A DNA stretch of 64,000 nt, taken from contig NZ_BDDT01000007.1 in the NCBI RefSeq assembly GCF_001661495.1, forward strand, positions 1-64,000, in the 5' to 3' direction. The translations under genes and the position numbers were made by a program. Below the pieces are notes generated by a model that was given only the letters and a program-made list of their open reading frames with translations, did not search any database and was not told the origin of the DNA. Every line of letters starts with the position of its first letter. The stretch's first letter is position 1. Origin of the DNA: Pseudoalteromonas prydzensis. Lineage in GTDB: Bacteria; Pseudomonadota; Gammaproteobacteria; Enterobacterales; Alteromonadaceae. This document shows, piece by piece, positions 34,829 through 43,232 of the stretch.

Positions 34829-35962
34829 ATGAGTGAATTAGTGGATAAGTACGCCGATATAAGACCTTACAACGACGACGAAGTAGCTGCCTCAGTTACT
34901 CGTTTGATTGCAGATAACGCATTTATTGATGTATTAGCAAAATATAATTTGCCGCGCTTTATATCCTCAGTGCCATTTTTAGCGCGTTTTTTAGTTCGCC
35001 ACCAATTACAAAAAAAATGGGGCGGTGTTAACTCTGTTGAGCAAGTACAGCAAGAAGTCGCGAAATATTTAGCTTTATTGGTTAAGCGCACGACCTCAGA
35101 AGTTACCTTTTCTGGTTTAGATCAACTGGATCCCAAGCAAGCCTATTTATTTATCTCTAACCATCGTGATATCGTGCTTGATCCTGCATTAGTTAACTGG
35201 GGTTTGTTTAGCCATAATATGAAAACTGTGCGCATCGCTATTGGTGATAACTTACTGCAGATCCCATATATTACTGAGCTAATGCGCCTTAATAAAAGTT
35301 TTATAGTGAAGCGTTCAGCTAAAGCGCCGAAAGAGATGCTAAAAGCCCTGTCGCAGCTCTCAGCCTATATTTATGATTCACTTGCTGGTGGTGATTCAAT
35401 TTGGATTGCCCAAAAAGAAGGTCGTGCGAAAGATGGTTTTGATCAAACCGATCCGGCGTTACTGAAAATGTTGCAATTAAATGGTCGTAAGCAAAAGAAA
35501 GAATTTTCTGAATATGTTCGTGAGCTAAAAATTGTTCCAGTATCCATCTCTTATCAATATGAGCCTTGTGCCATAGCAAAAGCGAAAGAGCTTTATCATA
35601 AGCAACATCACGGTAAATATGTTAAATCGGCTGGCGAAGATATTGCCAGCATTGTTGAGGGCTTCAGTGCAGCTAAAGGACATGTACATTTAGCGTTTGG
35701 ACAACCCATTGATGCAGATTGTGATTCGCCAGAGCGATTAGCAAAGACGATTGATCAGCAAATAGTTGATTCGTTTTTCTTACATCCTGGCAATTATATT
35801 GCTGGTGGTTGTAAGCAAGCCGTGATTGATAAAAGTGACGCAAAAGCATTTGAGCAACGCATGGCAAACGTGCCTGAGGAACTTAAACCTCTTGTATTAG
35901 CGATGTATGCAAAGCCTTTTCATCGTAAAGCTGAGTTTCATAGTAGCGAACACGAGCAATAA
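34829..35962 (+). CDS. Lysophospholipid acyltransferase-like (PlsC/PF01553) protein
   Basis: This 377-residue protein of the glycerolipid acyltransferase superfamily has a central domain with NHRDIVLDPAL and a later block, SIWIAQKEGRAKDG, that corresponds to the substrate-binding motif with EGR. The catalytic motif is normally H-X4-D; here the Asp after VL is at H+6, so spacing is unusual unless the Asp at H+2 is used. An IVPVSISYQYEPC strand follows. It has no clear membrane helix. A role in phospholipid synthesis is inferred from the family; it is neither classical PlsB (about 800 residues) nor PlsC (about 245). Confidence 0.72.
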   Translation: MSELVDKYADIRPYNDDEVAASVTRLIADNAFIDVLAKYNLPRFISSVPFLARFLVRHQLQKKWGGVNSVEQVQQEVAKYLALLVKRTTSEVTFSGLDQLDPKQAYLFISNHRDIVLDPALVNWGLFSHNMKTVRIAIGDNLLQIPYITELMRLNKSFIVKRSAKAPKEMLKALSQLSAYIYDSLAGGDSIWIAQKEGRAKDGFDQTDPALLKMLQLNGRKQKKEFSEYVRELKIVPVSISYQYEPCAIAKAKELYHKQHHGKYVKSAGEDIASIVEGFSAAKGHVHLAFGQPIDADCDSPERLAKTIDQQIVDSFFLHPGNYIAGGCKQAVIDKSDAKAFEQRMANVPEELKPLVLAMYAKPFHRKAEFHSSEHEQ

Positions 35963-35980
35963 CAAAGCAGCACAGTTTTA

Positions 35981-36007
35981 AAAACCGTACAAGCTACGGT
36001 TTTTTTT
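35981..36007 (+). terminator. Intrinsic terminator after the acyltransferase
   Basis: AAAACCGTA pairs with TACGGTTTT around CAAGC and is followed by TTTTT, 18 bases after the stop codon. Confidence 0.88.
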
Positions 36008-36050
36008 CGCTTAAAAAACGGGCTATACTCAAAGCATTCTTTATTGACTG

Positions 36051-36305
36051 ATGCTGGCTATGCAACAAATTGAAATTTTTGAGATTCCTAGTCCCTGCAA
36101 AGGTATTTGTGAGGTCAATAACCGAGGCTATTGTAAAGGCTGTTATCGCAGTCGTGAAGAACGCTTTGGTTGGAATTCATTTTCAAATGTTGAAAAAAAG
36201 CAGGTAATCAGTTTATGCCAACAACGCTATAAGCGTTACTTAAAAAAACACAAAGCAAATACTGAACAGCCAGTTTCACCTAAGCAGGATAATTTTGGTT
36301 TTTAA
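36051..36305 (+). CDS. DUF1289 cysteine-rich small protein
   Basis: This 84-residue protein (81 from the second in-frame ATG at 36060) has the DUF1289 cysteine set SPCKGICEV ... YCKGCYRS, followed by EERFGWNSFSNVEKKQVI. The spacing suggests metal or Fe-S binding, but function is unknown. Members in other bacteria are annotated as probable Fe-S proteins. Neither candidate start has a clear ribosome-binding site. Its end overlaps the convergent next gene by four bases. Confidence 0.82.
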   Translation: MLAMQQIEIFEIPSPCKGICEVNNRGYCKGCYRSREERFGWNSFSNVEKKQVISLCQQRYKRYLKKHKANTEQPVSPKQDNFGF

Positions 36306-36997
36306 TCAAGGTTATACTTAGCTCTGAGTAAACGTATCGTGCCGTTTTCATTGAGTTTATGAAGTTGTTTTTCAAGTTTTGGTATTAATGCACGGTGACG
36401 AGAGTGCAAAAAGTGAAAGCTTTTGATTGGTGCAAGCACTTCCATTTGAAATTGATTAACATCAAAGTGAGGGTGCTTAGTCGATAATAAAAAATCGAGT
36501 AATAACACCCCTTGCACTTTTTGTTGGGTGAGTAAATTGAGTTGGGCGGTTACACTTTTGACGTTTATAATATCGCCAATAAATGGATGCTCATTTAAGT
36601 AACTTTGTGCTGCTGGGTAGCCAACTTGTATGGCAATACTGTCAATTTGTTCAAAGGTACATTGTTGGCAATTTTTTAATAGTACAAGGTTAAACTCAAA
36701 CAGTGGAAAGTTTACTGGATGCAGATTTGTATACTGCTGGCTAATAGTTGAAATACGCCCTAGTTGACCGTCAAGGGTACCATTATTGGCTGCGGATAAC
36801 GCACTTTGGTGATTAAAATCAATGATATGTAAATCATAACCAAGCTCGTTATAGGCTAAGGTCATCAATTCAATAACATAGCGAGCTTGTGGGGTATCTG
36901 CTGGGCGATTAAAGAGCATATGTTGGTTTTTTGCTAAAGTGCAAAATGGCGTCAGTAAAGCACAAAGCACTATGCATTGAAGAATGTATTTAATCAC
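36302..36997 (-). CDS. Periplasmic solute-binding-like protein (SBP_bac_3 type)
   Basis: This is a secreted protein of about 231 residues from the GTG at 36997, which is preceded by GGAAACGCT and followed by a good signal peptide (VIKYILQCIVLCALLTPFCTLA). An alternative GTG at 37087 adds 30 basic residues ahead of the signal and has no ribosome-binding site. The mature part looks like a family-3 amino-acid-binding domain (ALSAANNGTLDGQLGRI, FNLVLLKNC, and final IRLLRAKYNLD). No ABC permease lies nearby, so it may act as a stand-alone sensor or orphan binding protein. The ligand is unknown. Confidence 0.7.
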   Translation of the reverse strand: MIKYILQCIVLCALLTPFCTLAKNQHMLFNRPADTPQARYVIELMTLAYNELGYDLHIIDFNHQSALSAANNGTLDGQLGRISTISQQYTNLHPVNFPLFEFNLVLLKNCQQCTFEQIDSIAIQVGYPAAQSYLNEHPFIGDIINVKSVTAQLNLLTQQKVQGVLLLDFLLSTKHPHFDVNQFQMEVLAPIKSFHFLHSRHRALIPKLEKQLHKLNENGTIRLLRAKYNLD

Positions 36998-37117
36998 AGC
37001 GTTTCCATAGTAGGGCAAAAACGCCACCAATCTACGTTTAAAAGCCAAAAAGCGCAAGTTTAGCCGTGACTCCGATGGTATACTCACATCATTATGATTA
37101 GTAAAAACAGGTAATTT

Positions 37118-37321
37118 ATGTCGTTTAACTTATGCTTACTACCACGTGAACAAAAATATCAAATACAATTAGATTACGAAGCATCGTTCTGGGCTTATCA
37201 AATTAAGCGTGGCAAGAGTACTCGTGAGCAAATATACAATACTATTCATAGCCGGCCAGTGGCAGAACAAATGTTTTTGAAACAACAGTTTGAGCAATAT
37301 CTAGCAACGATGCAAAGCTGA
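37118..37321 (+). CDS. DUF3283 family small protein
   Basis: This 67-residue hydrophilic protein starts MSFNLCLLPREQKYQIQLDY and resembles DUF3283 proteins of Vibrio and Alteromonadales; function is unknown. Its TGA shares one base with the ATG of the GNAT gene, so the two are translationally coupled. Confidence 0.65.
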   Translation: MSFNLCLLPREQKYQIQLDYEASFWAYQIKRGKSTREQIYNTIHSRPVAEQMFLKQQFEQYLATMQS

Positions 37322-37725
37322 TGAACACACTACGTTTTGAGCGTTTAGCAGCGATTAAAACACCTTTAGTTAATAAGTTTTACAGTCAACATAATGCTCG
37401 TGGTCGAGCGACCAAACATGATCAAGTCTGGGTTGCTTATCATGACTTTGCTATTGTCGCGGCATGCAGAATTCAAAATCGCAGTGACTATTTATTTTTA
37501 TCTACCGTGTTGGTGGCACCAACTAGACGTCGTCAAGGGCTTGCAAAACAACTACTAAAGTATGCCTTAGCTGAGCAAAACTCGCATGTTTATACGTTTG
37601 CTTATGCAGAGTTAACTGATTTTTATAAATCAATCGGGTTTAACTTTGTGCTAACATTACCATCAGCTTTGGATACACTATTTGCTGTCTATCAACAACG
37701 CAATATAGTAGCCATGCAGTATTAA
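37321..37725 (+). CDS. GNAT family N-acetyltransferase
   Basis: This 134-residue single-domain acetyltransferase has the acetyl-CoA-binding motif A near LSTVLVAPTRRRQGLAKQLLKYAL (pattern R-R-x-G-L-A) and a C-terminal YKSIGF. The substrate is unknown. It starts at the stop codon of the DUF3283 gene and ends 29 bases before the large sensor gene, so the three may form one transcript. Confidence 0.85.
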   Translation: MNTLRFERLAAIKTPLVNKFYSQHNARGRATKHDQVWVAYHDFAIVAACRIQNRSDYLFLSTVLVAPTRRRQGLAKQLLKYALAEQNSHVYTFAYAELTDFYKSIGFNFVLTLPSALDTLFAVYQQRNIVAMQY

Positions 37726-37754
37726 TTTGTTAAAACAAAGACGTGGAAATTTAG

Positions 37755-40700
37755 ATGGGTAAATGGTTTAAGGCTTGTATTTTATTTTGTTTAGTCGCAT
37801 CTATTGTTGCAAGCCAAGTTGCTATTGCGCAGGTAAAACGTTTATCGCCCAGTGAAGGTTTATCACAAAGCTATGTAAGTACCATGTTAATAGATAACAG
37901 TGGTTATTTATGGTTGGCGACTGAAGGTGGCTTAAATCGTTACGATGGTTATCAAGTTGTTCATATTGCAGGACCGAATGGCGAATTAGATGAAGCGATT
38001 ATTGATGTTATTTATCAAGACCCTGCCGGTTATATTTGGATTGCTTCATTAGTGGCTGGGCTATTTCGGTATGACCCAAGTACCGATAGTTATCAGCAGT
38101 TTTTATCAAAGCCCGTCAGTGAAGAACAAATCTTAAGTCAGTCTGTATTTACTATGGTTGCAACGGATGAGAAATCATTATGGATTGGCCGTGGCTGGGA
38201 TTTTGCTCGTCTTGATTTAGCCACGGGGCAAATTGAAACTGTTTTTGAATTACCAGATCGCACTCGCAGAAGTATGATCCGCGATTTATTGCATTATAAA
38301 GGCTATATTTTTATCGCTGCGAGTAGTGGCGCTTATGTTTATCATATAGAGACAGGGCAATACCGAAAGTTAGAACACTTAAGCGCAGAGCCTGATCATG
38401 TTTATCAAAATTACATAAAGTCGTTTGCAATAGGTGAAAATGAGCAACTGTTAGTGGGTGCTGTACGTGGCTTATATCAAGTTGATATTAGTGATTTACC
38501 AAGTATGTTTGAGCGCCCAGATATCCCGTTTAAAAATAAAACGCTATTCGATGATCTAAATGTTTGGAAAATAATCAATGAACATGGTGTACTTGACCTG
38601 GGAACTGATAAAGGCTTGTTCAAGTTAGATCTAGCTACAGGCGAATTGACTAAAAATAACCGATTAGAAGAAAGTAAATACTCACTGGTCGATCCAAGTA
38701 TTATAGATATAGTTAAAGATAAAAACGGTGCAATGTGGGCTGCCACTAAAAGTGATGGGGCGTTTTATTTGCCTTATGATAATTACCACTTTGAAAATGT
38801 TAATGCCACTATGCTCTCAGGTGATGGCTTGTCTCACCCTTCAATTTGGGGAATAACTGAGTTTGAAAATAAACTTTGGTTAGCGACCCATAACGGTTTA
38901 ACTGCCGTTGATTTAAAAACCAAGCACGGAGAAGTCTTTTTAAAAGACTACCAAGCCGATTTATTTACCACTGAATTTAATATTTACGAGATAACTCCGT
39001 ATAAAAATAAGTTGTGGCTGCGCACTAATCGCGGCATGTTTAGTTTTGATCCACATAGCCATGAAATTTCTCCTGCCAAAACAGCGGATCCTAGTCAACA
39101 GCATTTAATAGCTGGTTGGGTACATGGCTCTATGTTGATGCCTAATGGAGACTTGTTTTATGTTCATTCCGATCATGGCATATTTGTTTATAATATTGAT
39201 AGCCAAAAAATAACCCCTTTAGGCGGTGAATTTGAAAGCTTTGAGCCGTTTTTAGCGTATGGTTTTTTTCCTCCACTATCTAGCAAACCTGATTCACCGC
39301 TGTTTTATAATGCAGGGGTACTTTATCTGGTCGATCCGAATTCATTTGCTTTAACAAAAATTTATACTGTGCCAGAACAACATGAAAACGTTGCAGTTAA
39401 CGTGATGTCCTATATCGTAGATAATAACAATGTGCTGTGGATCAGCTTATCCAATTTTGGTTTGATTGGTCTGGATGCAACGACCTACAAATTACTTTAT
39501 ACCATTGACTTAGATAAAAATAAGCTTGGCACTTTAATGTACGATATGGTGCTAGATGATACTGGTATGATCTGGATGAGCAGTCATAAAGGTATTTGGC
39601 GACTAAACCCAGAGAATAAACACTTTCAACAATTTACTACATCAGAAGGGTTGATCTCTACTGAGTTTAATAGTGGTGCATTTACCCGTTTAAAAACGGG
39701 ACAAATAGTGTATGGCACGTTGAAGGGGTTTAGTTACTTTTACCCAAATGATAATCATCCCAAGCATGGTTTAATTGACCACGTTAATATCACTAGCATT
39801 GATTTAATGTCCCGTGAATTATCTACAGATCTTAAGCAACCAATCAAAAAAATCATCTTAGAACATGATGATATAGGGCTAGAAGTGGCTTTTTCGGCCA
39901 TGGCATTTAATTATCAAGAACGTATTATTTATGAGTACCAACTCTCTGATGGGCAAAAATCGTATACTCGTAATAATAATCGCGTGTTATTTCCAAAACT
40001 TAATCCTGGCGAGTATCAATTAAAAATCTGGGCTAAAGATCCACTGACAGGTGACTATACGCAACCAGCAGTACTGGATATTGTAGTTAAATACCCACTA
40101 TGGCGAGCGCCGCAGTTTATAGCACTTTACGCAGTCGTGTTTATCGTATTAATTGCCAGTTGGATAATGCGTCGTAATCGAATACAGCAATTGTTATTAG
40201 CAGCGCATAAAGAAAGCCAAGAAAGTGAAGCGCGGCTAAAATTAGCATTAGAAGGAAGCCGCTCAGGGGTGTGGGACTGGCAATCATCAAGTCCCATCAT
40301 CTATCAACCACGGCTTAAAAATGAATTAGGCTATGATGTTGAATCGGTAAATCTGGATGACTATTTAGCAAAAATTCACCCGAAAGATAAACAAAACTTC
40401 CGCATTGAGTGGCTAGAGTTTTTATCTACCGAAAAGGGCTATTTTAACTGTACTTACCGATTGCGCCACAAGTCAGGGCATTGGCGTTGGTACAAAGACT
40501 TTGGCAAAGTGGTGGCATGGCAAGGTAGTACGCCAGATAAAGTTGCGGGCACCTACACTAATATGACCCGTGAATTAGTGTTTGAAGAGCATGCGCGCTT
40601 ATTTGGTGCTGCTTTTGAGCAAACCCGCGATTGGGTGTTTATTTTAGATAAAAGCTTACGAATTCTAGCCACTAACAAAGCACTGCAAAGTGCATTTGAT

Positions 40701-42263
40701 TTCCCTGTAGAGCATCGCTCTAGCTGTTCATTACATCTAGGTTTAAGCCGTAGTGTCAGAGTGAATTATCTGCGTGTTATGAAAGAGCTACAAGCTGGTG
40801 AACATTTTTCTGCAGAAGATACCGTCTACCTTGCCAGTGGTGAACCTCGTCATGTATTAATCAAGGTCAGTGCTGTGGCTGATACTGAGCAACGCTTAGA
40901 GAGCTATGTTGTGATCCTGACCGACATTAACGCACAAAAGCTGGCTGAAAATGAGTTGTTTGTATTGGCAAATTACGACAGCTTAACGGGGTTACCAAAT
41001 CGCACTTTATTTAATGACCGAGTTGAGCATGCACTAGAACAAGCAAAAGCGCAAAACTCAAAAACAGCACTTCTCAATATCAATATTAAACGCTTTAAAT
41101 ATTTTAATGATTCGTTAGGGCATGAAGCTGCTGATGAGATCATAAAAGCCGTTGCGTTGCGGTTAAAATCACGTTTACAAGCCAAAGATAGTGTTGCCCG
41201 TTTTAGTGGCGACGAATTTATGCTGTTAGTTGAAGGTATTCAGCAAATAGAAGAAGTGGTTTTATTGTGCGTTAAATTAATGGCCAGCATGAATGACAAT
41301 ATTATTGTTAATGAACAGGCTATAAGTATCAGTTTAAGTATTGGTGTTGCCATTTCTCCTGATGATGCAATGAATGCAAAAGGCTTAATTAAAGCTGCTG
41401 ACATAGCACTTTACCACTCTAAAAAGAGCTTGGAAGGGTGTTATCAATTTTATAAGCAAGACATGAATCAGCATGTTCAACGCGCACTGCACTTAGAATC
41501 GCAATTAAATCAGGCCTATCAAAATTACGAATTTTGCAATTATTATCAAGTGATTGTTAATGCAAAAACTCATCAGTCCGATGGACTTGAAGTATTGTTA
41601 CGTTGGCCGGAAAACACCACTTATAAACCACAGGAGTTTGCACTTGCGGCTGAGAGTGTTGGTTTGATCACCAAGATTATGCTGCAAACCTTATCCAGAG
41701 CACTGATAGAGCTTAAGCAATGGCAGCAACAAAGGCCCGACTTATATATATCCATTAACCTGTCTGCTTTAGATTTTGAATATAAATCTTTAGTCGAAGA
41801 GATCCGTTCAGCATTAGTTTATGCCGATGTGTCGGCCAGCTCTGTAGTGTTTGAAATTACAGAATCTGTGTTGATGCATGATTCGTCACAAGCGCTGGCC
41901 AGTATGTCGAAATTGAAGACGTTAGGTTGTCGTTTATATATGGATGATTTTGGTACTGGTTATGCTTCTTTAACGTATTTAAAGCGTTTTCCCATTGATG
42001 TACTTAAAATTGACCGTAGTTTTGTGAAAGATATTGGCTTAGATAGCGATGATGAAGCGATTATTCAGTCAACGTTGGCATTGGCGAAAAGCTTAGGTAA
42101 AGAATGCGTCGCAGAAGGCGTAGAAACTAAGCAACAGCTGGCCTTTTTGCGTAACTTAGGCTGTAATTTATTTCAGGGCTATTTATTCAGTAAACCAATC
42201 CCAGGGGATGATGTAAGCGCACTATTAAATAAAGACTGGCAGTCGTTGTTGAACGAGGACTAA
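37755..42263 (+). CDS. Reg_prop beta-propeller sensor with PAS, GGDEF and EAL domains
   Basis: This 1502-residue membrane signalling protein has a signal peptide (1-25) and a large periplasmic region of Reg_prop propeller blades (GYLWLATEGGLNRYDG-type repeats, to about 690). A Y_Y_Y domain (about 705-785), one membrane helix (about 790-812), two PAS domains, a GGDEF domain and an EAL domain follow. The GGDEF motif is SGDEF and the I-site position reads QAKD, so cyclase activity is doubtful. The EAL side looks intact: EVLLRW, INLSAL, EITES, MDDFGTGYA, LKIDRSF and AEGVET. It probably degrades cyclic di-GMP. Reg_prop domains often sense polysaccharide fragments in marine bacteria; the ligand here is unknown. 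Confidence 0.9.
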   Translation: MGKWFKACILFCLVASIVASQVAIAQVKRLSPSEGLSQSYVSTMLIDNSGYLWLATEGGLNRYDGYQVVHIAGPNGELDEAIIDVIYQDPAGYIWIASLVAGLFRYDPSTDSYQQFLSKPVSEEQILSQSVFTMVATDEKSLWIGRGWDFARLDLATGQIETVFELPDRTRRSMIRDLLHYKGYIFIAASSGAYVYHIETGQYRKLEHLSAEPDHVYQNYIKSFAIGENEQLLVGAVRGLYQVDISDLPSMFERPDIPFKNKTLFDDLNVWKIINEHGVLDLGTDKGLFKLDLATGELTKNNRLEESKYSLVDPSIIDIVKDKNGAMWAATKSDGAFYLPYDNYHFENVNATMLSGDGLSHPSIWGITEFENKLWLATHNGLTAVDLKTKHGEVFLKDYQADLFTTEFNIYEITPYKNKLWLRTNRGMFSFDPHSHEISPAKTADPSQQHLIAGWVHGSMLMPNGDLFYVHSDHGIFVYNIDSQKITPLGGEFESFEPFLAYGFFPPLSSKPDSPLFYNAGVLYLVDPNSFALTKIYTVPEQHENVAVNVMSYIVDNNNVLWISLSNFGLIGLDATTYKLLYTIDLDKNKLGTLMYDMVLDDTGMIWMSSHKGIWRLNPENKHFQQFTTSEGLISTEFNSGAFTRLKTGQIVYGTLKGFSYFYPNDNHPKHGLIDHVNITSIDLMSRELSTDLKQPIKKIILEHDDIGLEVAFSAMAFNYQERIIYEYQLSDGQKSYTRNNNRVLFPKLNPGEYQLKIWAKDPLTGDYTQPAVLDIVVKYPLWRAPQFIALYAVVFIVLIASWIMRRNRIQQLLLAAHKESQESEARLKLALEGSRSGVWDWQSSSPIIYQPRLKNELGYDVESVNLDDYLAKIHPKDKQNFRIEWLEFLSTEKGYFNCTYRLRHKSGHWRWYKDFGKVVAWQGSTPDKVAGTYTNMTRELVFEEHARLFGAAFEQTRDWVFILDKSLRILATNKALQSAFDFPVEHRSSCSLHLGLSRSVRVNYLRVMKELQAGEHFSAEDTVYLASGEPRHVLIKVSAVADTEQRLESYVVILTDINAQKLAENELFVLANYDSLTGLPNRTLFNDRVEHALEQAKAQNSKTALLNINIKRFKYFNDSLGHEAADEIIKAVALRLKSRLQAKDSVARFSGDEFMLLVEGIQQIEEVVLLCVKLMASMNDNIIVNEQAISISLSIGVAISPDDAMNAKGLIKAADIALYHSKKSLEGCYQFYKQDMNQHVQRALHLESQLNQAYQNYEFCNYYQVIVNAKTHQSDGLEVLLRWPENTTYKPQEFALAAESVGLITKIMLQTLSRALIELKQWQQQRPDLYISINLSALDFEYKSLVEEIRSALVYADVSASSVVFEITESVLMHDSSQALASMSKLKTLGCRLYMDDFGTGYASLTYLKRFPIDVLKIDRSFVKDIGLDSDDEAIIQSTLALAKSLGKECVAEGVETKQQLAFLRNLGCNLFQGYLFSKPIPGDDVSALLNKDWQSLLNED

Positions 42264-42266
42264 TAG

Positions 42267-43214
42267 CTAGTCTTGGCGTTCACCGCAGTGACGACAATAA
42301 AGGTGTTTAGTGCGTTGGCTCAGTTGAGATTTAATGGCTTTGTTTGCTTCTTGCTTACTGAGACCAAGCTTACAGCGCAAATTCTCTAGATGCTCTAGCT
42401 GATCATCATCTAGCTTGCCGCCATGTAGGCATTCATGCACGGCATCACTAAAAAGTACCCGACGTTTGCGTAATTGTTCTGAAAAGCTAGAAGCCAATAA
42501 ACCCGTCGGAATAGCCACCATTCCCATACTAAGTAGTGTAATAACGCCACCAAAAATACGCCCTAATGGTGTTACTGGTACAACATCACCGTAACCTACA
42601 GTCGTCAATGTTGCCATTGCCCACCACATTGCCGCAGGAATGGAACCAAACTTATCAGGTTGAATATCATGTTCAATTAAATAAATGCCACAAGAGGCTA
42701 AAATGAGTACCACAGCCATTATAAAAAAGGCGGCAATCAGTGGACCGCTTTCATCACGAAATGATTGTAAGAGCAGTTGCATAGCACGTGAATAGCGAGT
42801 TAGCTTAAAGATCCTGAGCAGCCTGAAGACTCTTAAAAAGCGTAAATCAAAAGTGATAAACATCATCAATAGCGTGGGCAGGATTGCCAGTAAATCAATA
42901 ACAGCTAATGGGGAACATAAGTACTTTAAGCGGCGTTTAAAGTCACTATATTCTAAGCTTTTATATTCTACGCGGTCAACGCATGACCAAAAGCGTAATA
43001 AATATTCGATAGCAAAAATACTAACCGAGCCGAGCTCTAGCATTAAAAACGCGTGCTTGTACTGTTGGGCTAGGGTAACGACAGATTCAAGTACAATCGC
43101 AACTACATTGATCATTATTAGGGTTATTAAAAATACATCAATAATGTGGCCGATTTTGCGATATTCACCATTACCTTCAAGTAACAAGGCGGTTTGTTGT
43201 CGTAAATTTTTCAA
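42267..43214 (-). CDS. Voltage-gated-type potassium channel
   Basis: This 315-residue channel subunit has six membrane segments. S4 carries regularly spaced arginines (DLRFLRVFRLLRIFKLTRYSRA), the pore has the selectivity filter TTVGYGD, and S6 follows (about 215-235). A cytoplasmic C-terminal tail ends in YCRHCGERQ, a possible metal-binding CxxC. No RCK/TrkA domain is present. The stop codon is three bases from that of the convergent sensor gene. The physiological role is unknown. Confidence 0.88.
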   Translation of the reverse strand: MKNLRQQTALLLEGNGEYRKIGHIIDVFLITLIMINVVAIVLESVVTLAQQYKHAFLMLELGSVSIFAIEYLLRFWSCVDRVEYKSLEYSDFKRRLKYLCSPLAVIDLLAILPTLLMMFITFDLRFLRVFRLLRIFKLTRYSRAMQLLLQSFRDESGPLIAAFFIMAVVLILASCGIYLIEHDIQPDKFGSIPAAMWWAMATLTTVGYGDVVPVTPLGRIFGGVITLLSMGMVAIPTGLLASSFSEQLRKRRVLFSDAVHECLHGGKLDDDQLEHLENLRCKLGLSKQEANKAIKSQLSQRTKHLYCRHCGERQD

Positions 43215-43232
43215 ATGCTTATCCGTATTTAT

